Positions 1 through 12,864 are shown, counted from the first letter of the stretch. The stretch is DNA of 64,000 nucleotides from Apodemus sylvaticus (GCF_947179515.1 NC_067490.1:29694327-29758326); one strand, 5' to 3'. Numbers and translations: made by a program. Notes: generated by a model not told the origin, from the letters alone.

Positions 1-1550
1 TAAAAAAAAATCATCCTGAGTGAGGTAACCGAGACCCAAAAATGCAAATGTGTGTTTCTGTACACACTTATAAGTAGGTATTATCTGTAAAAGATAATCA
101 TGCTACAATCCACAGACCCAGAGAGGCTAAGTAACAAGGATGGCTTTTAAAGGGGACACGTGGATATTTCTGGAAAGGGGAATGAGAATAGAATTAGAAG
201 ATGGACTGTGGGCTGTTGGGATGGGAACAGGTAGGGGAGTTGTGGGGGAGAGTATGTAGAGAAACTACTGGAATTGAGGGTGGGAGAGGACATTTCAGGG
301 GCAAGATAGAAACCTAGTGTAATGGAAACTTCCAGGAATCTACAAGGGTGACCGTACTAAGACTCTTAAGAATGGGGCATAAGGAGCCTAAACAGACCAT
401 CTTCTGTAACCAGGCAAGACTTCCTGGAGGGACTAGAACACCAACCCAATCACAAAACCTTTGATTTTCCATTTGTCCAGTTTGCAAGATGTGCTGGGAT
501 AAAGGTGGCACAGAAATTGTGTGGAGTGGCTAACAAATGACTGGTCCCCCCTTAAGACCCATGTCATGAGAGTAAGCCCATGGGTGACACAGCCTGAAGG
601 ACCAGGAACCAGATGCCGGATAGCCTAGCAGCCTAGGATAAAACCAAAGATGACTGGCAACAACGAAACAACACAAAGTCAATGAAATGATTCCTAATGA
701 TACTCTGCTATACTTGTAGACTGGAGCCCAGCATAATCTTCATCAGACAGGTCTCATCCAGCAACTGATGGAAACACAGCAGGGACCCACAGCCGACACT
801 TAGGTGGAGTTTGGGAATCCTACTGAAGAGTGGGACAAAGGATTGTAGAAGCCAGAGGGGTCTAGAATACTATGTGAAAACCCACAGAATCAACTGACCA
901 GGGCTCAGAGGAGCTCACAGAACCTGCATGAGTTTGGCCTAGGCCCTCTCTGCATATGTGTTACAGTTGTGTTGCTTGATCTTGTGCTCCTAACAGTATG
1001 GAGATGCCATCTCTGAGTTTTTTGTTTGTTTTATTTTTTGTGCTTTTAAGATCCTGTCCTCCTGCTGAGGTGCGTCTTCCAGCCTTAATATAAGAGGAAA
1101 GAGAAAGGAGAGGAGGTGCCTAGACTTTTTTTTTTTTTTTTTTAAGATTTGTATTTATTTCATGCATGTGAGTACACTGTGGCTGTCTTCAGACACACCA
1201 GAAGAGGGCATCAGATCCCTTTTATAGATAGTTGTGAGCCACCATGCAGTTGCTGGGATTTGAACTCAGGACCTCTGGAAGAGCAGCCAGTGTTCCTAAT
1301 GATTGAGCCATCTCTCCAGCCCATGCCTAGACTTATTACAACTTGATGTGCCGTGTTGGGTTGATATCCCTGGGAGGCCTGCCCATTTCTGAAGAAAAAA
1401 GAGGAGTAGATCTGGGAAAGAGGAGAGAAAGAGGGGAGAGACTAGGAGGAGAGGAGAGACTGGAGTCAAGATGAAGAGATGAAGACGGGGAGAAGATTAA
1501 GGAAAGAGAAGAAAATTACTTAGAAAATAGAACAAAACAAAGCTGCATGT
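1..1550 (+). mobile_element. L1 (Lx-type) 3' end, interrupted by a B2
   Basis: Begins in the last bases of L1 ORF2 (tcctgagtgaggtaac) and runs through the older murine Lx-type 3' UTR: the caatccacagacccagag block, the accaacccaatcacaaaacc block, the aatgattcctaatga block, then the purine-rich end. A B2 at 1128-1323 splits it. The reading is by recall of the family consensus. The 5' end is cut by the window edge and the 3' boundary is approximate. Confidence 0.88.
1128..1323 (-). mobile_element. B2 SINE with 11-bp target-site duplication
   Basis: The reverse complement begins gggctggagagatggctca, the tRNA-derived B2 head, and ends in the aaatacaaatct A-rich tail seen as poly-T at 1128 onward. 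The perfect direct repeat TGCCTAGACTT at 1117-1127 and 1324-1334 flanks it. It inserted into the L1 3' UTR above and is therefore younger than that L1. Confidence 0.96.
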
Positions 1551-1582
1551 TTCTAAATAATGCAGAAAAGCAGGCTGAAGAG

Positions 1583-1957
1583 CTTCAGCAGGATTCCCAA
1601 ACTCCACCTAAGTGTCGGCTGTGGGTCCCTGCTGTGTTTCCATCAGTTGCTGGATGAGACCTGTCTGATGAAGATTATGCTAGGCTCAGTCTACAAGCAT
1701 AGCAGAGTATCATTAGGGATCATTTCATCGATTTGTTGTTGTTTCCTTGTTGCCAGTCATCTTTGGTTTTATCCTAGGCTGCTAGGCTATCCAGTGTCTG
1801 GTTCCTGGCCCTCCAGGCTGTGTCACCCATGGGCTTACTCTCATGACCTGGGTCTCAAGGGGGGACCAGTCATTTGTTAGCCACTGCCACCATTTCTGTG
1901 CCACCTTTATCCCAGCACATCTTGCAAACTGGACAAATTGAAAATCAAAGGTTTTTT
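1583..1957 (-). mobile_element. Inverted second copy of an L1 3' UTR segment
   Basis: This stretch is the reverse complement of 455-828 with high similarity by eye, including details such as tcatcagacaggtctcatcc that I would not expect in every L1 copy. It ends in a loop-like junction gctgaagagcttcagc at 1574-1589. It is either an inverted local duplication or an opposite-strand insertion of a very close relative. Confidence 0.85.
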
Positions 1958-2579
1958 TTATTTGTCAGCCTGACTTACAAGCCGTGTAGATGTTACCATG
2001 AATGCTACCGTACGAGGAGCAAGAATTCTGTGGAGAAAATGTATCATTAAATGGGTAGATATTCCACCTGTCTTTTTAGCATGACTTAAAGTAAGACTTC
2101 CTATCTAGGAGTGGCCCCTGAGCCAAAGTAATAAACTTAGGTCAATTGGAATGTGCCCCCACCCAGGCCAGAAATTCTATTATTTTAACCAAAAGAGTTA
2201 TTTTCATTTTAACAGGACTGTGTTAATGAAAACATTACATTACATAAAGCAGTTAAAAAATGTGGTTAAATTATTCACTTATTTTATATAAGTAGTATTA
2301 CCAGTGCATTTACAAATCAAATTGTTGATTGAGTTAAAACCATGTATTAACTTTTTGTTGTTTCTGAGGCAGGCACTTGAGAATTGTACAAATGTTTACT
2401 ACAAATTGTTTTAAATAATCAACATACCAGCAGAAAATGCATCTGAAGTGAATTTAATTTTGATGAATAGAATTCCATGTTAGTTATTTCAAACTAAATC
2501 TAGATTTTATTAAAAAACAGATGAAATGTCTCCTTTACTATTTATGAGGTTTTTTTTTTATTATTTTAGACTTTTGTTC

Positions 2580-2605
2580 GTGTGTGTGTGTGTGTGTGTG
2601 TGTGT
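2580..2605. repeat. (TG)n microsatellite
   Basis: About 13 uninterrupted GT units followed by acatgcaca. Confidence 0.95.
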
Positions 2606-2997
2606 ACATGCACAGTTTATCTCATGGAATGGCATACTGAGTCAAAACAGCTTAGAACTGATTAGCCTTTGTTGAAGAAATATCTAGGAGTATACAATAT
2701 ATTTTAGCCACAAACTGAAATTTCTAAGTTCACTCCTGTATTGAGCCAACAAACAAAACCTACTCAATGTCTGTCAAAGGCTATTAAGTATGGCATTAGT
2801 GTTACTTATTTTTTAATTAAAATATCTGTATTATTTTACATTTCTATGTACTTGAATAACAATGATTTATTTGAATAAAATATTATCAGTTACTATGCTA
2901 AGCACATTAATACTCCAGCCAAGTCACTATTAATCACTCTTTGAGTTGGGAGCTATTTATATTTCCAGTTTGTGGTAAGGAATATAAATTTGCCTCA

Positions 2998-2999
<2 letters not shown>

Positions 3000-3033
<34 letters not shown>
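3000..3033. repeat. (TG)n microsatellite
   Basis: About 16 uninterrupted GT units. Confidence 0.95.
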
Positions 3034-3036
<3 letters not shown>

Positions 3037-3244
3037 ATGACCATTTCAATCAGGTTTGTCTTCCTCTTTAACTTGTGGCTTGTACCACCACTAAACCATA
3101 TCCTTCATCTTGGTAAGCAGAAATTTTTTTTTAAAAGGAGAGGATTGTATTCTGCTTTAACTTTTTAACTTTGTTTATGTATGTGTGTGTAGGATGTAAG
3201 TGTAGTTGTCTCTGCATGTGCCATGATGTTTTGTATAGGTCATG

Positions 3245-3400
3245 ACTCAGTTGTTTCTCTCTACCTTGTTCTGAGGCAGACTCTTTTGGTTCTGCACTGC
3301 ATGGTCTTGCTGGCCTATGAGCGCCAGCACCTACTGCCATCTCTCCCTCCTGTCTTTCCCTCAGATTGTTGGGATTACAGATGCACACCAGGTTTTCACA
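3245..3400 (-). mobile_element. Probable old rodent SINE (B4-like)
   Basis: The plus strand reads like the reverse of a B1-type right arm: tctgaggcagact, a long divergent middle, then ttgggattacagatgcacacca. It is too diverged to name the family with certainty, and no target-site duplication is visible. Confidence 0.45.
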
Positions 3401-3429
3401 GGGATAAATTCCAGAGCAGTAACACAAGT

Positions 3430-3481
3430 CAGCTGAATTATGTCAGGAACATAATTATGAATTACTGACATAATTCAGCTG
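3430..3481. repeat. Perfect 17-bp stem-loop
   Basis: CAGCTGAATTATGTCAG at 3430-3446 is the exact reverse complement of 3465-3481, with an 18-nt loop. Symmetry stops abruptly outside the stem. Confidence 0.95.
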
Positions 3482-3689
3482 TGAGTGGCAAGTGCTTTTA
3501 GCTCCTGAGCTTTCTTGCCAGTTCTTTTAAAGTTTATTATTTTTCAAACATTTGTATATCCTTGTTAGTCACTTCTTTTAGGATTTGAATGTTTGAATTT
3601 TTATAATTTTGTTTTACTATTGTTTATGTAATTAAAATATTTTCCCCATTCAAAAAAGAAATCTCTTTGTTTTTTAGGTAAAGGATGCT

Positions 3690-5195
3690 TAAATAGAAAA
3701 AAAAAAACCCTTAAATCGGGAAATAATTTTGTCAGAACATTTTAATAGATGATCTAGACCAATTCCCTCAGGTAATAGTTGCAAAAAGGGAAGGTCACAA
3801 ACTCCCCTAAATTCTGGTCTTTGAGTACAAGCTGAGGGAGGGGGCATCACATAAAACACACCATAGATTTTATCTTCCAATTTTATTAGGATTTCTAAAA
3901 TTATTTTCAGTATTATATCATCATTGTTCAACTCAGTATTTTTTAATAGCATATTCTGGTTACAGTTTCCTCTTCGCTACCCTTTCTCTCTCATTTAGAA
4001 TACAGACAGGCATCTAAATAACAGTAATAAAATGAAAAAAGACAAAATAAAACAAATCAAAATAGAGCAAGTCAAACTGAAGAAATAAAAAGCAAATGGT
4101 TAATGAAAAGGTACAAGAAATACATACAGACACAGAGATTATACACATTAAACATACGGAAAAAACATAAAAACAGAGCTGAAAACCAGAATATATAAGG
4201 AAAAAATCTTAAGGTTAAAAAATTAATGCCCAGACAAAGCACTGTGAGATGAAATCATTTGAAAAATCTCATTGAGTTCACATTGTATTGGTCATCTACT
4301 GCTGGGCATGGGAGCTGTCTTTTAATGTAGTTAGAATATCTATTGAGGCTTCATTGGAGAAAACTAACTTTTCCTTTGTGAATGGTTATCAACTGGACAT
4401 AGCTTCTGGGTTAGGGATAGTGCTTTCTTCTGTCTATGTCCCCTCTTATCTGATGCCCTATGTGGCAGGGTCAGGCATGGGACTCCTTTGACCAACTACT
4501 TTATGATGCCATTTAGCTCAAGCATATCTGTTTAGTTTTTGTCTGGGTGACCTGTTAATTGGCAAGAATGGGACATTGATGCCACCACTCTTACTGTGTG
4601 TTAGTATGTGACTTTAGCAATAGTAGTGTTTCTTTTAAAAACTTGTGTGCTCTTCTAAGAAAGAGTCAAGCATCCTCCCTTGGGCCCTCCTTGTTAATTG
4701 GCTCTTCTGGGTCTGTGGATTGAAGGGTGGTTATTTTGCACTTTATGGCTAATATACACTTATAAGTGAGTACACTTCATGTCCATGTACCATTCATGTC
4801 CTTTGGGAACTGGATTACCTCACTCAGGATAATATTTTACATTTCCATAAATTTGCCTGCAAATTCATGATATCCTTGTTTTTAATAGCTGAGTAGTATT
4901 CCATTAAATAAATGTACCGCATTTTCTTTTTACATTCTTCAGTTGAGGGAAATCTGGGTTGTTTCTAGTTTCTAGCTATTATGAATAAAGCTACTATGAA
5001 TATAATTAAGCAAGTGTCCTTGTGGGATGGTGGAGCATCTTTGGTTTATATGCCCAGGAGTGGTATAGCTGGGTCTTGAGGTAGAACTATTTCCACTTTT
5101 TGGAGAAACTACCAAATTGATTTCCAAAGTAGTACAAGTTTGAACTTTTACTTGCAATGGAGGAGTGTTCCCCTTGCGCTACATCCTTCTCAGAG
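3690..5195 (-). mobile_element. L1 3' portion, antisense (3' UTR and ORF2 C-terminus)
   Basis: From about 4740 to 5190 the reverse complement is L1 ORF2 C-terminal coding sequence (motifs from tatacccaggag to cctgagtgaggtaa). Farther left is a diverged old murine L1 3' UTR containing the ctgggcatgggagctg block. Left boundary and tail are uncertain. The element is decayed, with no open frame. Confidence 0.75.
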
Positions 5196-5199
5196 GCAG

Positions 5200-5834
5200 G
5201 AAAAAGTAGTTATCAGAGGTGGGTAGAGGGAGGGATCTGGGTAGAAGGGGGATCAGGTATAGGGATACCAGGGGGAAAAGAACAGAAATCTGGGGCTGGG
5301 TGGGGGAGTAAGGTGTATCTCTAGGACATGGCAGAGTCCTGGGATGGAGGGAGGTCCCAGGAAGTCTATGGAGGTAACTCTAGCTGACTCTTCTAATGAT
5401 GGAAGATGAGGGGCATAAAGTAGCCACCTCCTATAGGACTGGACTCCCAGTGGAAGGATAGGGACAACAACCCACCCACAAAACCTCTGTTCAAAATGTG
5501 TCTTGCCCAGAAGATGCGCAGGGACAAAGATGGAGCAAAGATGGAGGGAATGACCCATTAATAACTAGCTCAAATTGAGATTGATGAAGGAGCTCAGGGA
5601 GTCTTGTGGAAGAGTTGAGTCAATGATTAAGAGACCTGAAGAGGATAGGGACTCCACAGGAAGAGCAACAGTGTCAACTAACCTGTATGCTTGGTGGCTC
5701 CCAGAGACTGAACCGCCAACTAAAGAGGGAGCATAGCTTGACCGTGGTCTTGTGCATATATGTAGCAGATGTACAGCTTGGTCTTCATGAGGGTCCCCCA
5801 GCAACTGTATGGAGAATGTTCCTGAATCTGTTGT

Positions 5835-5873
<39 letters not shown>

Positions 5874-6092
5874 CAGATCCTGTTCCCATAACTGAGTTGC
5901 CATGTCTGGCCTCAGCGGAAGAGGATATGTTTAGTCTTGCAGTAACTTGAGGTGCCAGAGTGGAGTGATAGCCAGGGGGTGGGGCCTCAGAGGAGAAGGA
6001 GAGGGTAGAATCGGGGGAACTGTGTGAAGGAGCAACTGGGAAGAAGGGGGCTGATATGGGGATGTAAAGTGAATAAATAGATTAATTGAAAA
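5200..6092 (+). mobile_element. L1 3' UTR, sense
   Basis: Opposite in orientation to its neighbours on both sides. It carries the hallmark blocks ccacaaaacct, ctgaaccgccaac, catatatgtagcagatgtac and the terminal gatgtaaagtgaataaata. A (CTGC)10 tract lies inside it. The 5' end is truncated within or at the start of the 3' UTR. A relative of the same 3' UTR type lies at 48140-48826. Confidence 0.85.
5835..5874. repeat. (CTGC)10 tetranucleotide tract
   Basis: Ten perfect units inside the L1 3' UTR, where the family normally has one or two copies. This is a local expansion. Confidence 0.97.
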
Positions 6093-6094
6093 AA

Positions 6095-8160
6095 TTGTGT
6101 TCTTGTTTTTGGTGCATAAATGTTTAGAATTGTAAAATCATCTTGGAGGATTTTTTCCTTTGAGGAGTATGTAATGTTCTTTATCTCTTTCATTATTATT
6201 TCATACTATTCATACCCTTGATTTTGGTATGATTTTTTTTTCAGAGATTAAAATGGGTACACCAGGTTGATTCTTTTGTTCATTTGTTTGGAATATCTTT
6301 TCCCATACTTTCACCCGGAGGTGCTGTCTGTCCTTGATGGTAAGGTGTGTTTCTTCGATGCAGCAGGATGGATCCCCTCTTTGCATCCATTTTGTCAATG
6401 TCTTTTTATTGAGAAGCTGAGACCACTGATGTTGAGAGTTATCAATGAGTATTTGTTAATTCCTGTTTTGTTGCTGTGTGTGTTGTGTGTGTTTGTGCGT
6501 ATGCTCAAGCTTGCACGCCATGCAAGCACATGCGTGCATGCATATGTGCATGTATGTTTCCTGCTCTTGATTTTCTGCTCTGGAATTATAAGATGAGTTG
6601 TGTGTTCTTGAAGTTTTCCTTCTATCACCTTCTGTAAAGATAGGTATGGAGATAGATACTGACTAAATTTGATTTTCATCATGCAATGTCTTTCTCCATC
6701 TATTGTGATGGACATTTTGCTGGGTACATGAGTCTGGGCTGGCATCTGTGCTCTCTTAGAGTCTGTAGAATATCTCTTTAGACCCTTCTGGCTTTTAGAA
6801 TCTCCATTGAGACTTCTCTTGAGAAGTCAGGTGTTATTTTAATAGGTCTGCCTTTACATATTATATTTTTTCTCCTGAAGCTTTCTTTCTTTGTTTTGTA
6901 TATTTAGTGTTTTATAATGTATAGGGCAGTCTTTCTTTTCTGGTAAATTTATATTTTATATAGTTTTCTGTATACCTCTTGTACCTTGATAGGTGTCTCT
7001 TTTTTTCAGATTAGGAAGGGTTTCTACTATGATTTTGCTTAAAATACTTTCTATGCTTTTGGTCCTGGTTTCTTCTCCTCCTCCTTCTCCTTTTTCCTAT
7101 TTATTTTATTTTTTGTAAACATAGTCTTTTCAGAACATCCTGTATTTCTTGGATATTTTGTATCTAGCTGGAGATTTTTTTAAGACTTAACATTTTCTTT
7201 GAACAAGGTGTCCATCTTTTTCTATTTTATCTCTCTCTTTTATCTCTTGTTTTTTGTTGGTGATGCTTATCTCTGAAGTTCCTGTTGGAGTTCCTACATT
7301 TTTTTTTTCTCCATAGTTCCTTCAGTTTGGGTTTTCTTGAAGCCTTGAACTACTTTCTTTATTTAATTCCATTCATTGTGTTTTTATAGACTTCATTAAA
7401 TGGATTTGTTCATATCATCTTTAAGGTCTTTGAACACATTCATAATAACTATTTTGAAATCCCTGTCTTATATTTCATCTGTGTTTCATTTCTCAAGGCC
7501 TAATGCAGTAGGATTACTGGACTTTAGTGGAGATATATTTTCTGGCTCTTTTTGATTGTGTTTTTGTGCTGGTGTATAGGCATTTGAGTTTGTGATGATC
7601 ATTAATCTAGGATTGATATACAGTCTTGCCCTTTCTTGGATGGGTGTTCCATTCCTTGGTCTTTGTTGCCCTTTCTGGATTTTAGGAGAGTGTGTGGCTG
7701 GAGGTTCCATGGTAAGGAGTGCTTCTGTGTCCATGCCAGGAGTAGCCTCTAGGCAAAGGATGTGATTCTAGGCATTAGAGTTTGTTATGAAGAAATAGGG
7801 TTGGGATGAGGGTGTTGCTGAACGGGTCCACAGGAAAAAGGAAAGGTAGGTCTGCCATGAGGATCTGAGGATTCCACAGGGAGTGAAATAAGAGAAGGGA
7901 GACAGGCCCCTCTAAGTGGTCTTCTACAGGGCTGGAGATGAGCTTGAAGGAATTTCCAATAGTGAAAAGAACGGAGAATGAAGATCTCCACCTACCTGAT
8001 TCCAGTCCAGTGTGGCCAGTGGGTTCTTAGAGTTCTCGGCATCAACTGGCACAAAGGGAGGGAAAGGCATGAAAGGCTGTGGTTCCTGCCAGTGCTACAA
8101 AGTTCTCAAGAAACTGAGGCAGAGGAAGAAGTCAGATCCCTGAAGATCTCAAGTAAGTAT
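6095..8160 (-). mobile_element. L1 5' portion, antisense (5' UTR, ORF1, ORF2 start)
   Basis: The reverse complement from right to left gives a probable 5' UTR (about 7500-8160), an ORF1-like region (about 6600-7480; tgctgggtacatgagtctgggctggcatct and ctgtgtcttccattgag-type blocks are recognisable), then early ORF2 sequence near 6100-6200. All frames are broken. With the antisense 3' portion at 3690-5195 it may be one old element with a large internal loss, now separated by a sense L1 fragment. Confidence 0.65.
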
Positions 8161-10690
8161 TTTGGACATTTACAGAATTTAATTTGAATTACAATATGTA
8201 GCTTTCTAGTCATTTGAGACATAAAACCAAGATAAGTGTATAAGTATACTTATGCATATATGAAGATTTATGCATATATCTATATTTATATAAGCTGTAA
8301 ATCAGTGATGCAAATTAATTAGATAGAGCCATGGTACAGAGGCTTTTATTTTCCCTACCTCTACCTAGAATCAGGAAAACACATGGGATTGTATTGCAAT
8401 TGCTTATGCCTTGTTTCTATTTTATAGTTAATTTTTACTTTAATCCAGGTAGGTTTTGGGGGTTTAGTATCATGTTTCTTTTGCTACTGGTCCTGGTACA
8501 AATTTTTAGGATTTTACTTTCTCTCTATGACAGTTTAAAGCCAAAGGCAGTGTCATTGTAAGGGTGAACAAATGTTTAACAATGTGAATTCCAAGAGGAA
8601 AGTTAAATCTTAGTCAAAAGTCAAAGACTAGTTTTACGTTATATCTTTTGAATCTGTCTATATCTATAAATATTTACAATGCAGGATTAACTTCATCCCA
8701 CAGACTAGACTATGTATGGCTTTACAAGTTTCCTTCACAGAAAAAAAAAATCTCTATGCTACTACAATGGAAAATAAGCTAGTTTCACCAAAGTGATTCT
8801 AACCAATAGAGAAATACTGATACTCTGACTTTTTATCTTTGTTCTGCAAAACAAGATGATTTGAGTCACTAGGGAAAACTACTGGTCTACTTTCCTTACA
8901 GCCCATCCCCCACACCTCACCATGCACACCTAGAAAATTCTAGTAATACAAGGATGACGATTTTTGTCACGGTAGATTTATTTAGATCAATTTAGAGAAT
9001 ACAGGTTTTGATAAAGTAGTTAAGAGAATTTGACACCAGAGAAGCATTGATTAATGATGCTTGCCTTCTGTGTCAAGTAGGAAGAGCCTTGGTGATAGTG
9101 TCTGCCGGGCCACATGCTCACGTACTACTAAAATCTGTATTAGAATGTGAGACGTGCCTCTACAGGGCATGAAAATATACAGAGAAAGCTCTTTACATGG
9201 AAAATATAGCTTTCAGCAGGATGCTAAGAAAAGTGTAATAGTCATTCCATTTCTCATTGCCAAGTGGGTTTTGAGCTGCTCTCCTGACTTCCTTTTCCAA
9301 GGGTGGTTGGCTTTCTTGAATGCAACTGTGCCTTCTCCGATGAACAGAATTTTCAAAGTCTCACTTTTCCTACATTCCTGGGTTTCCACCTCATTATTTC
9401 TTTTCCTATTACTTTGAATGAAATGATTGCTTCTGTTTAAGGTTGCCATGGGAGATTCAGTGTTCATAATGCCAATGCCTGAAGTGTGTTTGTTTTCTAG
9501 TTGATACTAGTAGAGCCAAGAGAGAAAACCACTGTGCCCCTCAACAATCATTGAGGAGAGCTAGAATCTCTCCCAGTTACATTCCCTGGCCAACCATCTT
9601 GGAAGGTGCATGTAGCTTTATTTTCCTCTCATTTTCTATGTTTCTGGAACTGGTTCATTTCCCCCCTTTGTTTCTAACACCCATTTCTATTCATATTTCT
9701 GTTTACGTGTTCTCTTAGTACTTAGTATTTCTTCTCTTTTGCTGTCCTCCCCAATCCTCTGTTACTAATGATCTAGTGATTTCCCATTTGGAAAGCAATG
9801 AAAACAAGTACTTGCCTTTAAATTTGGCTTGTCAACTATTATCTGATGATGACAAAACAGTCTGCTTCCAACTTGGGCTTGAAAGCCATTGAATTATCAG
9901 AAAGCCAAATTAGGCTTATCCCTGTTGTTAATTAAACCACTGTTTCTTAAGGATTGAGGCTATTCTCCACCTGTGACCTTCACTACAAATGATTCTACAT
10001 TGCCTGTTCCAGGAAACAGCAACCATGTCTTTTTTTGCTTCTGTAACCAGGCTTACATGCAAAATTCACCACTCTATGGTTTTTGCCCAACAACAACTAC
10101 AAAAAAAGAGTTGAAAATTTGGTTTGGGTTGGTCTCATTAGCCCTTGCCTTAGAGGGAGATACCCAAGAGTCAGATCTGGTGAGTTCAGAAATAAAGCTT
10201 GGTTAATTTGACCTTTTTCCTCATGTTTGAGGGATTAACAGTTATTGCGCTGCTCCTATCCAGACAATCCACAGAAAATTCTCCTTGAGCATAGAAATTC
10301 TACACTTTTATGCTACCTGAGCCTGGTTGTGTCCCGGCCTATTAAAATGCAGTGGTAGACCCAGCAATAGTTCAGAATTCAGTTTTGTTTTGTTTTGTTT
10401 TTTCTGCCTGAATCTCTGATGGTTGAGGGCATTTCAAATGCTATTTTTTTTCCAGGCAATTCCAAACCAAACAGAGAAGGAAATTTTCATCTCACGAGAG
10501 ACTGATTTGTCAATAAATCATCTACTAAGGGAAGGAAGGTTGATATGCCATAAATGCACCAAGTGTCATGGAAGAGGTATTTATAAATATTGACAGAGGT
10601 GTCTGCAGATCAAAGGATTGTGGCTTTTATTTTGTTCAGTCAAACTTACTAATACCTCCCAGATCTTCATTTTCTGACGAGAATATCTAT
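8160..10690. other. Unique sequence, no gene recognised
   Basis: No interspersed repeat that I recognise except a short GTTTT run at 10382-10402. Short open frames occur, but none resembles a known protein or has splice-site context that I can defend. Confidence 0.55.
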
Positions 10691-10694
10691 TTTG

Positions 10695-11020
10695 TAGTTA
10701 GGTGTCTTTGTCAACTTCACCCAGCCTATAGTCACCTGACAGGAAAGTCACAGTTGAGAAATTTTCTAGATCAGATTGGCCCATTGACATGTCTGTGGGT
10801 GGAATTGTCTTTTGTGACTTGATGAAAGAGCCCAGCCCGCTGTCAGGGTGTTCCATCCCCAGGCGTGTGATCATGAGCTATATGGGGAAAGCCATGTCTG
10901 AGCCTCAGACGAGGAGATTTCCCATACTTCTCTCAGTGGCGAACTGTGACCTTGGAGTTTAAGCCAAATTGTTTCCTCACATAAATCATTTTCGTCAGAT
11001 TTTTATCACCTTAATAAGAA
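10695..11020 (+). mobile_element. LTR-like rodent repeat of the TGTCAACTT type
   Basis: Carries the diagnostic order: tttgtcaactt, cagttgagaaatt, gatcagattggccc, agcccagccc, gtgaccttggag, then ccaaattgtttcctc near the end. Relatives occur at 20090-20420, 20675-20995, 25225-25765 and probably 60640-60805. I recognise the family as common in murine rodents but do not assign a library name. Confidence 0.6.
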
Positions 11021-11024
11021 GGAA

Positions 11025-12544
11025 ACTTGCAAGTCAGTTTTCATTAATTGCCATTCATTTCTCATTTATCTACTACCAAAAGGTAGGATTTGCTTTTGTT
11101 TGCATTTGCTTACAGGACTAAAACCCAGATGTCTCAGCCTGATCTTCCTGGGTCTTCAGGATCTTTGCCGAACCTCATTTTTAACGTTGAACCTTGCATT
11201 TCTCTGTGCGTTACCACAGCGTGAACCCCAATAACCCACCTATGCAATTCTTGTCTCCACTCAACACCTCTCATCTGAAACAGCGGCCATTTCTTCTGAG
11301 GTCAGCCTTCCTCTGTGAGTTCACCCCATTGCCTCATTTGTAGCCTTCCTTGTCACAGCTTACTCTGTTGTGTGACTCACACTGCTGCTGCTGCTCACCC
11401 TCTGGCTGACCCTGAACTGAGGAGACAGACAGCAGAAGGTCTGCAGGAGCACTCAGAGAGGCAGCCATAGCGGAGGACTTCTCTTCTCGTCCTCTCTGGT
11501 CACTGAAGACCTAAGAGTTCTATGAGAACTCCAGAGACATCCAGAACAGGAATGAGATGCAATGAAGGAGAACATGAAGCTGTTTCCACAAGGAAGGAAG
11601 TTCTTATGAGTTCAACTCATTGAAATAGGAGGGCTTATCACCAAGGCAACACAGTGTAACATGTATGCAGTCTAGAAAAATTAGGCAGATATCAGAATGG
11701 AACTAAATATTTCTGTATCTTAGACAGGCAGTAAGGACTGAGGAGGGCTCAGCACACTCATGTAGAATTAAACTGTCGTGCAGCATTGAAGAATTTGCTC
11801 ATAATACCTTCAGTCAATACTGAGAAACAAAGCCAAGTTTGCGTGTACTTTTCTGGAGATCTTATACAATATGGTCAATCTGTTTCCTCTCAAACTATAA
11901 AAACAAACAAAGTAGTGCAGGGAAAAATAAAATACAAATTTGTTTGCAAGAATGCACAGACCTTTATTGTCAATGTTTTATTCTTTCAAAATATCTTCAA
12001 AAATGAGTCCCCAAACTCAGACTATCAAGTCTAGGTTGTTAGATAGTTTTCTATTAACTCCAGTTTAAGAAAACTGAAACTCTAAGAATGTGTAATAAAA
12101 GAGCATCTGCAAAGAAGCAAAGCACTCTTCCTTCCTCTTTTGGATTTGGTGACAGAATAACCCAGCCACTGAACCTTATTTTCCGCTAATATGCAGTTAA
12201 CTGATCAATTCATCAGGAAGCAATCGCCGCCTTACTACCTCCTGGTGCATTTCCTAAACTTCCATGTTCTTGGGGCAGAGATGCTCTGGTCTGGGAACGA
12301 GACTATGCACTTGTTAATTATCACTGTGAGACAAACACCTGATCCAGAGAGCTACAGATAGCATGTCTGTGTTAACAGGGAAGACTAGCAAAGACAGGCT
12401 GGTAACAGGAAGCAAGCAGACATGTGTCATGGTCCTGTAACCTTTTATAAAAGTAGTAAAAACAGAATTATTACAGGGTGTGGCCCTCAGTGCAGAGGAA
12501 GTAAAGTAACTCATGTCTTATTTTCTCTGCATGTTTAGTGATCA

Positions 12545-12545
<1 letters not shown>
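11025..12545. other. Unique sequence, no gene recognised
   Basis: Includes a short (CTG)n at 11380-11396 and higher GC than its surroundings around 11130-11520. No coding or RNA gene could be supported. Confidence 0.5.
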
Positions 12546-12546
<1 letters not shown>

Positions 12547-12575
<29 letters not shown>

Positions 12576-12600
12576 CTGTGTGTGTCTCTCTGTGTGTGTA
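12547..12600. repeat. (TG)n microsatellite, interrupted
   Basis: A pure TG run of about 29 bp, then TG mixed with TC up to 12600. Confidence 0.93.
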
Positions 12601-12864
12601 CTTAAAATCCAGCTAAATCAACCAAAATCAAAGACTATTCAGTCAATAGTTATAGCAGTACCTTAGAAAGAGATGGGGTAACTCATGGGAACCTGGGGGG
12701 AGGAGGCATCAATAGAAACAAATAAACCCAAGGAGGAGGAATCCACACTGAATTCTGCAACTGCTCTGTCACTTCAAAAGGACTTTGTTATAAATGAAGC
12801 ATTCTTGTCTCTAAGCACATCCTCACCGTCAATAATCACCTTAACCTTTAAACTCATTTGTGCC

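Larger units (their letters stand above)
1958..3240. other. AT-rich unique sequence, no gene
   Basis: No coding signal or recognisable interspersed repeat. It contains two TG microsatellites, listed separately, and long A/T-rich stretches. Nothing else was recognised. Confidence 0.6.
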
